A stretch of DNA of 64,000 nt, taken from NCBI RefSeq assembly GCF_017922435.1, contig NZ_VDEZ01000002.1:310001-374000 (forward strand). Direction: 5' to 3'. How positions within the stretch are numbered: position 1 is the first letter of the stretch; every line of letters begins with the position of its first letter. A program made the position numbers and the translations under genes. The notes beneath the pieces are model-generated. The model made no database searches. It was not told where the DNA came from and saw only the letters and a list, made by a program, of their open reading frames with translations. This document shows positions 1 through 8,515 of the stretch, in pieces. This stretch comes from Thalassospira sp. ER-Se-21-Dark (GTDB taxonomy: Bacteria; Pseudomonadota; Alphaproteobacteria; Rhodospirillales; Thalassospiraceae).

Positions 1-26
1 TTCACCAGTTGTAACGCCCAAAAGAA

Positions 27-55
27 AACACCGACCAGCGATGCTGATCGGTGTT
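27..55 (-). terminator. Rho-independent terminator of ridA
   Basis: A 13-bp stem with one G-T pair (arms 27-39 and 43-55, loop GAT) is followed on the minus strand by a T-rich run (TTTTCTTTT). It lies 25 bp past the ridA stop codon. Confidence 0.8.
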
Positions 56-79
56 GCATTCAGGCGGCTGATTTAAAGA

Positions 80-544
80 TCAGGCGATTTCGAAAATGCC
101 ATCAATTTCAACCGCAACACCCAGCGGCAGGGCGGCGACGCCAACAGCGGAGCGCGCATGTTTGCCCGCATCGCCAAAGATTTCGACCATGGTGTCAGAC
201 GCGCCATTGACGACTTTTGGCTGATCGGTGAAGTCCGGCGCGGAATTAACAAACGCATTCAGTTTGACAACGCGGGTGACCTTATCAAGATCGTCGATGG
301 CGGCTTTGAGCTGTGCGACAAGGTTGAGCGCGCAAAGACGGGCGGCCTTCTGACCGGTTTCGACGTCATAGTCGGCACCGAGTTTGCCGATAAATTTCAG
401 CTCGCCATTTTCCATGGTGATCTGACCGGAAATATGGACCAGATTGCCCGAGATGACATAGGGCACATAGTTCGCAACCGGTGCGGTCGCAGTCGGCAGC
501 GTGATGCCGAGATCGGCAAGATGGGCGTCGATTTTACCAGCCAT
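80..544 (-). CDS. RidA family protein (YjgF/YER057c/UK114)
   Basis: 154-residue protein of the RidA/YjgF-like fold. Family members deaminate reactive enamine/imine intermediates from PLP enzymes in the cytosol. The sequence shows the N-terminal strand with VPYVISGNLVHISGQ, the GADYDVETGQKAAR segment and a C-terminal stretch HARSAVGVAALPLGVAVEIDG that carries the usual Arg and the closing strand. It is longer than the ~130-residue E. coli RidA and matches the alphaproteobacterial YjgF/chorismate-mutase-like subgroup, so true enamine deaminase activity is inferred only. The ATG at 544 is chosen because AAGGATGG lies just upstream. A longer in-frame start at 610 has no such site. The gene stands alone and ends in a strong terminator. 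Confidence 0.88.
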   Translation of the reverse strand: MAGKIDAHLADLGITLPTATAPVANYVPYVISGNLVHISGQITMENGELKFIGKLGADYDVETGQKAARLCALNLVAQLKAAIDDLDKVTRVVKLNAFVNSAPDFTDQPKVVNGASDTMVEIFGDAGKHARSAVGVAALPLGVAVEIDGIFEIA

Positions 545-804
545 GATGATCCATCCTTTTGCTTGGCAGATGTTCAAATTTGCCCCCAACTTATCGGGGT
601 TGCGGGGCAAACAAAACAGTTTCTTTGTATCGATGCAATCGGGTGCTGGGGCGGGGCGGCAACTGTTTGTGCGATCCTTTCAAACAGTTGAATAAAATCA
701 AATTGCCATAAGGGGAAAGGCCCGTAACAATGGGTTATCGGCAGCACGGCGAAAACCTGCTGCCTTGTTTTTGGGAATTTGATGCGGTGCAAGTCGCGTA
801 AGGG

Positions 805-1719
805 TTGGATGAGATGACGTTGCGGGATCGGTTCGGGAGTGTTCATGGTGGCTGGATTGCCCTTTTGGGGGTTGTGATCCTGTCGCCCGATGCGCTTTTG
901 CTGCGTCTGATTGCGGCCGATGATTTTACAACCGCGTTCTGGCGGTTGGGCTTTTTGACCGTGGCGCTTTTGCTGGTGGCTCTTTGGAACGGGGCCAAGC
1001 GGGGCGAAGGCATCGTGCAATCGATCCGGCCCAACGGGTTTGAAATGCTGACCGGTCTGTTTTACGGCGGGACCTGTACGCTTTTCATGTTTTCGGTACG
1101 CAATACCGATGCCGCCAATACCCTGATCATTATTGCCGCCACGCCGCTTCTGGCCGGGTTGATTGGCGTGTTTATCTTTAAACGTTCCCAGCCGATCCGG
1201 ACATGGGTGGCCTCGGTCGTGGTGTTTGTTGCCTTGCTTGGCATGTTCAGCGCCGGTTTTGGCGGGAAAAACGCGCTGGGCGATATGCTGGCCCTTGGGG
1301 CTGCGATCTGTATGGCGGGTTATTTCAATGTGCTGGGTGCCAGGCCCGAAGTGGACGCGCTCAAGGGCATGTTGTTTGGTGCGTTTGTCGTCACCCTGAT
1401 CCTGCTGCCCGGTGCCGAACCGTTATCGCCAGTTGGTCTGGACTGGGTGTGGCTTTTGATTCTGGGCTTTTGGGTGTTGCCGGTATCGTTCCTGTTGATT
1501 GCCTATGCATCGCGCAAAATTCCCGCCGCCGAGGTAAGCCTGATCATGCTTAATGAAGCGATCTTTGGATCGTTTCTGGTCTGGGTGTTTGTCAATGAAG
1601 TGCCCGACGAAATGACACTGATCAGCGGGACGGTGGTGATCACCACGCTTGTCATTCACAGCCTTTTGGGGCTGCGCGCCAGTAAACGCGCCAACAAACA
1701 AGCAAGGGCGGCTGCCTGA
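805..1719 (+). CDS. DMT (EamA) family transporter
   Basis: 304-residue inner-membrane protein of the drug/metabolite transporter superfamily. About ten hydrophobic helices form two EamA repeats: the first covers roughly residues 15-145 and the second residues 150-290. The tail KRANKQARAAA is positively charged and probably cytoplasmic. LIMLNEAIFGSFLVWVF in the ninth helix region is typical of EamA C-terminal repeats. The substrate cannot be read from sequence, as the family exports amino acids, metabolites or drugs. It precedes the phosphoethanolamine transferase on the same strand, with 100 bp between them and no clear terminator. Confidence 0.85.
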   Translation: MDEMTLRDRFGSVHGGWIALLGVVILSPDALLLRLIAADDFTTAFWRLGFLTVALLLVALWNGAKRGEGIVQSIRPNGFEMLTGLFYGGTCTLFMFSVRNTDAANTLIIIAATPLLAGLIGVFIFKRSQPIRTWVASVVVFVALLGMFSAGFGGKNALGDMLALGAAICMAGYFNVLGARPEVDALKGMLFGAFVVTLILLPGAEPLSPVGLDWVWLLILGFWVLPVSFLLIAYASRKIPAAEVSLIMLNEAIFGSFLVWVFVNEVPDEMTLISGTVVITTLVIHSLLGLRASKRANKQARAAA

Positions 1720-1818
1720 CCTGACGGATCGATCATTAGACATTCCGGGTGACTTCAGCTTGTTGTCAGCTTCGCACGGTATGCGAGGGGCATGGTTCAT
1801 TGCCCCAAGGATGCCCGG

Positions 1819-3507
1819 ATGCGTCGACTTCGTTCCTTTTTGCACCTTTCACCGATTGATTATCGATTTGGCCTTTTAACACTCGCGGTCTATTTCACGC
1901 TGGTTCTGAACTGGAAGGTCCTAAGCCACTTTTACGGAATTCTGGCGGGCCTGGGTGATTATGACGCGGGCTTTGCGATCAGTGCGCCGTTTGTTCTGAT
2001 CTGTGCGTCACTTGTGGTTTTTACGCCGTTTTCCTGGCGCTATCTGTTCAAGCCGTTCTTTGTTTTCCTGATTATCACGGGTGCGCTGGCGCATTATGCA
2101 ATGTTGAAATACGGCATCGTGTTTGATCGCGGCATGATCGAAAACGTGGTCGAGACCAATCAGGTTGAGGCGCTTTCATATTTCAATTTGCAGGCCGGAT
2201 TGTGGTTTGCCGTGACCGGACTTCTGCCAGCCGCGATACTGATCCTTGTGCCGCTTAAATTCCCGAACACCGTTTTGCGCGGGATCGGGCAGCGGGTGGT
2301 TTTGATGATGGTGCCGCTTTTGGTGTTGGGCGGGATCGGGTCGCTTTATTTCAAGGACTACGCATCGGTCGGGCGCAATCACAAGGTTCTGGGCAAGGAG
2401 CTTGTGCCGTCGAACTATATTGCCGGCACGATCCAGTTGGTAAAGCGACGGTATCTTTATGCCGACATGCCGTTTCAAACCATCGGGCAGGATGCCCGCA
2501 AGGTCGCGCCAGACGGCGATAACAAGCCGACTTTGATGTTTTTGGTGATCGGTGAAACCGCACGGGCCCAAAGCGTTGCGGCCAATGGGTACACGCGCCC
2601 GACATCGCCCTTTACCAGTCAGATTGACGGCATGCTGGCGTTTCAGGATGTGTCATCGTGTGGGACGGCAACTGCGGTTTCGGTGCCCTGCATGTTTTCG
2701 CCGATGGATCATGCCGGGTATGACGGCGACGTCGCACGTCATAGTGAAAGCCTGATGGATGTGCTGGCACATGCCGGTATCGACGTTCTGTGGAAGGAAA
2801 ATGACGAGGGTTGCAAAGGGGTGTGTGACCGGGTGCGCCATATCGACATATCACCCGATGATTTCCCTGAAGATTGCGCACTTGGCACCTGTTTTGATGC
2901 GGTGATGCTGCGCGGCCTTGACGACGAAGTCGCATCTGGTGAACCGCACGATCAATTGATTGCCTTTCACCTGATGGGCAGCCACGGGCCGACCTATTAT
3001 AAACGTTATCCCGATGAGCATCGGGCCTTTATCCCCGATTGCCCGCGCAGTGACATTGAAAATTGCAGCGCGGAAGAACTGATCAATACCTATGACAATA
3101 CGATCCGTTATACCGACTTTGTCGTCGCCCAACTGACCGAGCGCCTGAAAGCCTACCAGGACGATTACAACGTGGTGCTGTTGTATGTGTCGGACCATGG
3201 GGAGTCCCTGGGCGAGGGCGGGTTGTATCTGCATGGTGCTCCTTACATGTTCGCCCCCTCGGAACAAACCAAGGTGCCGATGATGATCTGGATGTCGGAC
3301 GGCTATGCCGATGCCAACCGGATCGAGACCGATTGCCTGAGAGCACAGGCACAAACCGGCCGCTTTTCGCATGACAATCTGTTTTCGACCGTGCTGGGCG
3401 CGATGCATGTTACGACCGGACTTTACCGTTCGGAATCAGACATCTTTGCCGCCTGTCGGGCACCGGTGATGCACGCCGCGCACAGTAAGGGCTTAGGCAG
3501 GAATTGA
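1819..3507 (+). CDS. eptA: Phosphoethanolamine transferase, EptA family
   Basis: 562-residue inner-membrane enzyme with a periplasmic sulfatase-fold domain. Family members move phosphoethanolamine from phosphatidylethanolamine onto lipid A, which lowers surface charge and can give cationic-peptide resistance. Five hydrophobic helices occupy roughly residues 15-175. The catalytic domain shows GETAR (residues 245-249, Thr247 the nucleophile), paired cysteines (SSCGTATAVSVPC, DEGCKGVCDR), MGSHGPTYYKRYP, YDNTIRYTD and SDHGESLGEGG near residue 458. These supply the zinc and phosphate ligands. The start at 1819 is preferred because AAGGA lies 7 bp upstream. An in-frame ATG at 1792 is the alternative. 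The lipid target (lipid A or another acceptor) is inferred from the family. Confidence 0.9.
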   Translation: MRRLRSFLHLSPIDYRFGLLTLAVYFTLVLNWKVLSHFYGILAGLGDYDAGFAISAPFVLICASLVVFTPFSWRYLFKPFFVFLIITGALAHYAMLKYGIVFDRGMIENVVETNQVEALSYFNLQAGLWFAVTGLLPAAILILVPLKFPNTVLRGIGQRVVLMMVPLLVLGGIGSLYFKDYASVGRNHKVLGKELVPSNYIAGTIQLVKRRYLYADMPFQTIGQDARKVAPDGDNKPTLMFLVIGETARAQSVAANGYTRPTSPFTSQIDGMLAFQDVSSCGTATAVSVPCMFSPMDHAGYDGDVARHSESLMDVLAHAGIDVLWKENDEGCKGVCDRVRHIDISPDDFPEDCALGTCFDAVMLRGLDDEVASGEPHDQLIAFHLMGSHGPTYYKRYPDEHRAFIPDCPRSDIENCSAEELINTYDNTIRYTDFVVAQLTERLKAYQDDYNVVLLYVSDHGESLGEGGLYLHGAPYMFAPSEQTKVPMMIWMSDGYADANRIETDCLRAQAQTGRFSHDNLFSTVLGAMHVTTGLYRSESDIFAACRAPVMHAAHSKGLGRN

Positions 3508-3561
3508 CATGCGTGATCCGGTACTTTAAATGAGTGGACTCAGTGAGTGCGCTCATTTAAA
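3504..3561 (+). promoter_or_regulatory. Promoter and double-palindrome operator of the TetR gene
   Basis: TTGACA at 3504-3509 and a TAAATG hexamer at 3527-3532 (17-bp spacer) look like a sigma-70 promoter. Overlapping and following the -10 are two adjacent 12-bp near-palindromes, TGAGTGGACTCA (3531-3542) and TGAGTGCGCTCA (3544-3555). They sit inside a larger perfect 10-bp inverted repeat, TTTAAATGAG (3525-3534) and CTCATTTAAA (3552-3561). The arrangement fits autoregulation by the TetR protein encoded 12 bp downstream. Confidence 0.7.
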
Positions 3562-3573
3562 CCGGAGCCGTTG

Positions 3574-4194
3574 ATGAATATTCGAGCTGCGCGACGTGAA
3601 GAAACGCGCCAGAAGATCCTTGATGCCGCGCGTGACTGTTTCTGTGCCGGGGAATTTGACGCTGTCAGCACGCGAGAGATTGCAAAACGTGCCGGCGTTG
3701 CCGAAGGAACAATATTCAATCACTTCCCGACCAAGGAAGATCTTCTGATCTGCTGCGTTGGGCAACAGATGGCAGAGGCGATTGAAAAGGGTCTTTATAC
3801 GATGGACCCGGAATGGTGCTTTGTGGACAAGATGATGCATGTTGCGTCCTATCGCTTCACGCAGGTGGGCCTTAATCCCGGCCTGTGGCAGGTGATCATG
3901 CAGCAGATTGTCTTTTCACCAAGAAAGGGGGCGGTGCATGCCGTCATGGAAAGCAGCGGATTGATTGCAGCCATTCAGGCCCTGATCGAGGAAGCGCAGC
4001 TTTCAGGCGAGCTCAACCGTGATTTGCCGCCGGTTTTGATCCAGAAAACCCTGATGTCGCTGTTTTTATTCACCATCCACGAACATTTCAGCACGCAGAA
4101 TTTTGACTGCGAGGATATGTGCGGGACCTTGCGTGAACTGCTTGAAGTGCAAGTTAGAGGGCTTTGGGCGTCCGCACCGCACTTGGCGGCATAA
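3574..4194 (+). CDS. TetR/AcrR family transcriptional regulator
   Basis: 206-residue repressor-type protein. The N-terminal helix-turn-helix (about residues 8-55) reads REETRQKILDAARDCF and then STREIAKRAGVAEGTIFNHF, a standard TetR signature ending in FxxKEDLL. The C-terminal ligand domain is not informative about the effector. The ATG at 3574 follows GGAG and leaves a normal short N-terminus. A GTG at 3547 lies inside the operator and is unlikely. The gene is directly preceded by a double palindrome, so it probably represses itself. The target could also include the upstream eptA, although its promoter is not next to this operator. It converges with yjbQ with 17 bp between the stop codons. 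Confidence 0.88.
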   Translation: MNIRAARREETRQKILDAARDCFCAGEFDAVSTREIAKRAGVAEGTIFNHFPTKEDLLICCVGQQMAEAIEKGLYTMDPEWCFVDKMMHVASYRFTQVGLNPGLWQVIMQQIVFSPRKGAVHAVMESSGLIAAIQALIEEAQLSGELNRDLPPVLIQKTLMSLFLFTIHEHFSTQNFDCEDMCGTLRELLEVQVRGLWASAPHLAA

Positions 4195-4211
4195 CGACAT
4201 AATCGCTAAGC

Positions 4212-4634
4212 CTATTCGCCGATGAGATGCAGGGTGACCTTGCGATGATGGGGCGCACGGCGATGTTCAAACAGATAGATGCCTTGCCACGTACCAAGCA
4301 CTGCCCGGCCATTCGATACCGGGATGGTCAGCGACACATCGGTCAGGGCCGACTTGATGTGGGCGGGCATGTCATCGGGCCCCTCGCAGGTATGGCGATA
4401 GAGGCTGGGATTTTCCTGCACCAACTGGCCAAAGAAGGTTTCAAGATCAAACCGGACATCCGGATCGGCATTTTCCTGAATGGTCAGGCTGGCCGAGGTA
4501 TGACGCACAAAGATGGTCAGCTGCCCGCACGCCAGACCGGTTTGCTCCACCCATGACTGGATCGGTTCGGTGACTTCGTACAATCCCTGACCGCTGGTGG
4601 TGATTTCAAGAGTGATCTGATCTTGCGAAAGCAT
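4212..4634 (-). CDS. YjbQ family protein (UPF0047)
   Basis: 140-residue cytosolic protein of the YjbQ/UPF0047 family. Some members have weak thiamine-phosphate synthase activity and the physiological role is uncertain. The diagnostic segment HTSASLTIQENADPDVRFD is present, followed by RHTCEGPDDMPAHIKSAL and GTWQGIYLFEHRRAPHHRKV. These contain the conserved His, Asn and Glu cluster of the trimeric fold. The start at 4634 gives the usual family length and has an AGGATGG-like site upstream. An in-frame ATG at 4745 would add 37 residues with no family resemblance. Confidence 0.88.
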   Translation of the reverse strand: MLSQDQITLEITTSGQGLYEVTEPIQSWVEQTGLACGQLTIFVRHTSASLTIQENADPDVRFDLETFFGQLVQENPSLYRHTCEGPDDMPAHIKSALTDVSLTIPVSNGRAVLGTWQGIYLFEHRRAPHHRKVTLHLIGE

Positions 4635-4804
4635 GGAGCCAATCCATCCTGCGATAACGTTGAATTGCCTGTGATCGTAAAGACCATAGCCGTTAATAAC
4701 AAGGGCAGCGCGCGGGCTGAAACAGGCGACCAGGCAGCGTGCCACAATATTGCCACTTGACGTTAACGAGTGGCGGGCATAACGATTTGCCTGTGAACTT
4801 CTGA

Positions 4805-5146
4805 GTGGAAACCATTTTGCGCCTTATTTCCTGCACGCTTGTTATTCTGATTGCACTGACAGTCCTGCTGTCGGGCCAGGGAAGCGTGCATGCAGCGTCC
4901 GGCCAACCTGACGCAGGCCATCATGGTATGGTGATTGAAACCTCCTCGGTCGCCAAACCGATATCCCACGATCCGCATTCTTCACATGGCGATATTTGCG
5001 GCATGACCGTTTGCGGTCCGTATGTTGATCAACAGAACGGACTTTCGATGTTTATGCCGATTGTTTCGGCTGCGACATTCTGGATCAAGGATCGTCCGGT
5101 TGCGTCCGCGGATGCGGATGGCAACTTCCGGCCCCCGCGCGCCTGA
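4805..5146 (+). CDS. Small secreted His-rich protein upstream of copper genes
   Basis: 113 residues with a clear N-terminal signal or anchor (about residues 5-30, LISCTLVILIALTVLLSG, then an A-x-A type site at VHAAS). The mature part is short and rich in His and Cys: GHHGM, HDPHSSHGD and a CGMTVC motif. It ends in NFRPPRA. It resembles the small secreted proteins (DUF2946-like) often found at the head of copper cassettes, but I cannot assign it firmly. It is followed by a cupredoxin, CopA and CopB on the same strand. A role in periplasmic copper binding or sensing is inferred from the His/Cys content and position. The ATG at 4805 lacks a strong ribosome-binding site, so the start is less certain. 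Confidence 0.6.
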   Translation: METILRLISCTLVILIALTVLLSGQGSVHAASGQPDAGHHGMVIETSSVAKPISHDPHSSHGDICGMTVCGPYVDQQNGLSMFMPIVSAATFWIKDRPVASADADGNFRPPRA

Positions 5147-5278
5147 AAATAATCCCGTCTTTTTGTAACACTTGCCGTCGCTTGTCGGATCCTGTCGGGA
5201 CCTGACAGCACCATGCGCGCCTGTTTAAGCAGGGCTGCGACGGCAATCACGTTCGATGATTATTTTCAGGAGCATGAT

Positions 5279-5860
5279 ATGCCCAACTTCAAAACGTCCT
5301 TTTTCGCCCGTATTGCCATGTCGACAACCATGATCGGTGCATTGATGGCCGCACCGGGTGCGCTGTTTGCAAGCCCGAGCCACGGTCAAGGCCATGGCCA
5401 TGGCGTCGGATCGACAGTTTCGGAAATCGGTGCACCGGGCAACGCCGCAGATGTCACCCGGACCATCAAGGTGGTCATGGAAGACAACTTCTTTGATGCG
5501 GAAACGATCGAGGTCCGTGCAGGTGAAACCATCCTGTTCCAGATCGAGAACAAGGGCGAGTTTGTCCATGAATTCAACATCGGTACGGCGGCGATGCATG
5601 CCAGCCATCAGCAGGAAATGATGATGATGATGGAACATGGTGCGCTTGATATCGACAAGATCCATATGGACCGGATGAAAATGGATATGGGCAACGGCAT
5701 GACCATGGAACATGACGATCCCAACAGTGTCCTTCTTGAACCCGGAAAAACAGCCGAGATCATCTGGACTTTCCCGGCCGATGCAGAGCTTGAATTCGCC
5801 TGCAATGTCCCGGGTCATTATGAAAGCGGCATGATGGGCAAGGTTCGTCTTCAGTCATAG
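5279..5860 (+). CDS. Cupredoxin family copper-binding protein
   Basis: 193-residue secreted protein. A signal peptide covers about residues 1-31 (cleavage near ALFAS), followed by a short His-rich stretch ([11 protein letters not shown]). The plastocyanin-like domain runs from about residue 62 to the end. Candidate type-1 copper ligands are visible in order: His97 (VHEFNI), Cys175 (ACNVPGH), His180 and Met185 or Met186. Between the first His and the Cys is an unusually Met/His-rich insert (about residues 106-146, including a run of five Met), which probably binds extra copper. The ATG at 5279 has AGGAG six bases upstream. It lies between the His-rich protein and CopA and probably supplies or buffers periplasmic copper. 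Confidence 0.85.
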   Translation: MPNFKTSFFARIAMSTTMIGALMAAPGALFASPSHGQGHGHGVGSTVSEIGAPGNAADVTRTIKVVMEDNFFDAETIEVRAGETILFQIENKGEFVHEFNIGTAAMHASHQQEMMMMMEHGALDIDKIHMDRMKMDMGNGMTMEHDDPNSVLLEPGKTAEIIWTFPADAELEFACNVPGHYESGMMGKVRLQS

Positions 5861-5939
5861 GCCAGTTGGTTTGAAGTGCCAGGGGCGGGGCAACGCCCAA
5901 TGCCTCTGGCGTTTCTGCAAGTTTTTTGGAATCCATAAA

Positions 5940-7727
5940 ATGAAAACAAACTACCTCAAAGGCGTCCTTGCGGGAGCGTTGGCGATGGTTGCCCTGTCGA
6001 CTGTCAGTCGGGCGGCGACCTATGACCTGACGGTCGATTATGTCACCATCGATACCGGTGAAAGCAAAACCAAAGGCATCGGTTATAACGGTGCATCACC
6101 CGGTCCGACCTTGCGTTTCAAGGAAGGCGAGGAAGTGGTGATCAATGTCACCAATAATCTGAAAGAAGCCACCTCGATCCATTGGCATGGCTTGATCCTG
6201 CCCTATCAGATGGACGGGGTGCCGGGCATCAGTTTCCCCGGGATCGAACCGGGCGAGACATTTACCTATCGCATTCCGGTCAAGCAAAGCGGCACATACT
6301 GGTTCCACAGCCATTCCGGCTTTCAGGAACCGGACGGGGCCTATGGTTCGATCATTATCGAGCCGGAAAAACGCGAGCCTTTCAAGTTCGACCGCGAATA
6401 TGTGGTGGTCCTGAAAGACAAGCATCCCCATTCGGGCGATCGCATTTTGCGCAACCTGAAAATGATGCCGGACTATTACAACCGTAAACAGCGCACGATT
6501 GGCGACTTCTTTGATGACGTTTCCAAAAACGGTCTGGGCGCGACGCTTTCGGAGCGTGGCGACTGGGGCGAGATGCGGATGATGCGGACCGACATAGAAG
6601 ATGTTCAGGGCTTTGTTGGCCTGATTAACGGCATGTCACCCGAACAGAACTGGACCGGGTTGTTTACCCCGGAAGAACGGGTGCGGCTTCGTTTCATCAA
6701 TGCATCGGCGATGACCTATTTCGATATCCGTATTCCGGGTCTTGAGATGACCGTGGTGCAGGCAGATGGCAATAACGTCCAGCCGGTCAAGGTCGACGAG
6801 TTCCGCATTGCGGTTGCCGAAACCTATGACGTGATTGTCCAGCCAAAGGATGACAAGGCCTATCCGATCCTTGCGGAATCGATGGGGCGGTCTGGTTATG
6901 CCTTTGCCACCCTGGCACCGCGTGAAGGAATGCGGGCTGAAATGCCAAAACTGCGCACCGACTCACCGTTGCTGACCATGGCGGATATGGGCATGGCACA
7001 TGGCGATATGGGGCACGGTGATATGGCCGGAATGGATCATGGTGCCGCAGGCGACGGATCGCAGGATGCAATGCCGGGCATGGATCATTCCAATATGTCA
7101 GGCATGGACCATTCGAACATGCCGGGAATGGATCACTCAAATATGGACCACGCGAATATGGCTGGTATGGACCATTCGAACATGGCCGGGACGGATCATT
7201 CCGCCATGGGCATGGCCGACAAGGCCGATCCGTTCTATGCGGCGGGCAGTGGCCTTATTCCGGCGGCGGCCAATGGTGGCAAGTTCCTGTCTTATGGGGA
7301 TCTGAAAGCACAGAAACCGCTTTATGCAGAACGCCCGGCAACGCGCGAGATCGAATTGCGCCTGACGGGTAATATGGAACGCTATAGCTGGTCGATCAAT
7401 GGTGTGAAATACGAGGATGCCGATCCGATCCGCCTGAAATACGGGGAAAGGGTGCGGTTCAAATTCGTCAATGAAACCATGATGACCCATCCGATGCATC
7501 TGCATGGATTGTGGTCGATCCTTGATACCGGGCAGGGCAAGTGGAACCCGGTCAAGCACACAATCAGCATCAATCCGGGCACGACTGTCTATTCGGAAAC
7601 CGAGGTCGATGAACCGGGTGAATGGGCATTCCACTGTCATCTGAGCTATCACATGGCCACCGGCATGTTCCGCAAGGTCATCGTCGAAGGCGGTCCGGCC
7701 ATCACCCAGCTTGAGAACGGGAATTGA
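5940..7727 (+). CDS. copA: CopA-type multicopper oxidase (copper resistance)
   Basis: 595-residue periplasmic multicopper oxidase, expected to oxidise Cu(I) and sequester copper. The N-terminus is a Sec-like signal (residues 1-24, [10 protein letters not shown]) without a twin-Arg motif, which is unusual because many CopA proteins use Tat. Copper-site motifs appear in order: HWHG (from residue 81), WFHSHSG (from 121), HPMHLHG (from 517) and HCHLSYHM (from 565). A Met/His/Asp-rich region at about residues 346-425 consists of repeats of the type MDHSNM, as in CopA and PcoA. The start at 5940 was chosen because it begins the signal peptide. CopB follows six bases after the stop, so the two are co-transcribed. 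Confidence 0.93.
   Translation: MKTNYLKGVLAGALAMVALSTVSRAATYDLTVDYVTIDTGESKTKGIGYNGASPGPTLRFKEGEEVVINVTNNLKEATSIHWHGLILPYQMDGVPGISFPGIEPGETFTYRIPVKQSGTYWFHSHSGFQEPDGAYGSIIIEPEKREPFKFDREYVVVLKDKHPHSGDRILRNLKMMPDYYNRKQRTIGDFFDDVSKNGLGATLSERGDWGEMRMMRTDIEDVQGFVGLINGMSPEQNWTGLFTPEERVRLRFINASAMTYFDIRIPGLEMTVVQADGNNVQPVKVDEFRIAVAETYDVIVQPKDDKAYPILAESMGRSGYAFATLAPREGMRAEMPKLRTDSPLLTMADMGMAHGDMGHGDMAGMDHGAAGDGSQDAMPGMDHSNMSGMDHSNMPGMDHSNMDHANMAGMDHSNMAGTDHSAMGMADKADPFYAAGSGLIPAAANGGKFLSYGDLKAQKPLYAERPATREIELRLTGNMERYSWSINGVKYEDADPIRLKYGERVRFKFVNETMMTHPMHLHGLWSILDTGQGKWNPVKHTISINPGTTVYSETEVDEPGEWAFHCHLSYHMATGMFRKVIVEGGPAITQLENGN
6970..7215 (+). repeat. Met/His/Asp-rich coding repeat in copA
   Basis: Degenerate in-frame repeats of about 24-27 bp encode variants of the octapeptide [16 protein letters not shown]. 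At least six copies are visible. They form the copper-binding Met-rich segment of CopA and are prone to copy-number change. Confidence 0.75.
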
Positions 7728-7733
7728 TCGATC

Positions 7734-8459
7734 ATGAAAAAACGTGAATTGATGATGATCGCCAGTGGTGTCGCATTGTCACTGGGCACCGTTCCAGGTG
7801 CTGGACTGGCAGCTGATGCCAGGGTTTACTATGGCTTTCAGGCAGAGCAGCTTGAATACCGCATGAGTGATGAAAGCGAAAAGCGCCTTGTCTGGGATGC
7901 GGATGCCTTTGTCGGAACGGACGAACTCAAACTGCGCTGGCAGGGAGAGGGCGAACGTGACCTTGATGCCGACAGTTATGAAAAGCTTGAAAACCGGTTT
8001 GTCCTGCAAACCCCGATCAGTGACTTTTTCGATGCCAAGGGTGGTGTGCGGATTGACACCCCCGAGGGCGCGGATCGCTGGTATGGCACGGTTGGTGTTG
8101 TCGGGCTTGCACCGCAATGGTTTGAAGTCGATGCGGACCTGTTCGTCAGCGAGAGGGGCGATGGCAGCGCGCGGCTTGATGTCGAATATGAGGGGCTTTT
8201 GACCAATCGGGTCACCCTGACCCCGTCGTTCGAGATCAATGCCGCCTTTTCCGAAGATCGTGAGATCGAGGTCGGGAAAGGCTTATCAAGTGCGGAGTTC
8301 GGTTTGCGACTGAGCTACGACCTGATTGATCGCGCCATCGTGCCCTATGTCGGTGTTGCCTATGAACGGAAGTTCGGTGACACCGCCGACTTTGCCAAAC
8401 ATGATGGCGAGGATTACGAGGCGACCTATCTGGTCACCGGGCTTCGCGTGATGTTCTAA
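7734..8459 (+). CDS. copB: CopB-type outer-membrane copper resistance protein
   Basis: 241-residue protein with a signal peptide (about residues 1-26, ending GLAADA). The rest is a CopB-like beta-barrel: VYYGFQAEQLEYRMSDE near the start, LKLRWQGEGERD, the PEGADRWYGTVGVVGLAPQWF segment and a final strand ending in a hydrophobic residue plus Phe (TGLRVMF), as for outer-membrane proteins. It lacks the long Met/His-rich N-terminal region of PcoB, so it is a short CopB. It is the last gene of the copper cassette and is followed by a strong terminator. Confidence 0.85.
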   Translation: MKKRELMMIASGVALSLGTVPGAGLAADARVYYGFQAEQLEYRMSDESEKRLVWDADAFVGTDELKLRWQGEGERDLDADSYEKLENRFVLQTPISDFFDAKGGVRIDTPEGADRWYGTVGVVGLAPQWFEVDADLFVSERGDGSARLDVEYEGLLTNRVTLTPSFEINAAFSEDREIEVGKGLSSAEFGLRLSYDLIDRAIVPYVGVAYERKFGDTADFAKHDGEDYEATYLVTGLRVMF

Positions 8460-8464
8460 ACAAC

Positions 8465-8491
8465 AGGCCGGGAGATGAATTCTCCCGGCCT
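8465..8491 (+). terminator. Terminator after copper cassette
   Basis: An 11-bp perfect stem, AGGCCGGGAGA / TCTCCCGGCCT, with loop TGAAT is followed by TTTT. Confidence 0.85.
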
Positions 8492-8515
8492 TTTTGATTT
8501 TGCGAAAAAGCGTGA

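Noticed and set aside
6970..7215. Tandem repeats read as a possible CRISPR or satellite array
   Set aside because: The repeats are in frame, degenerate and encode the copper-binding Met/His octapeptides of CopA.
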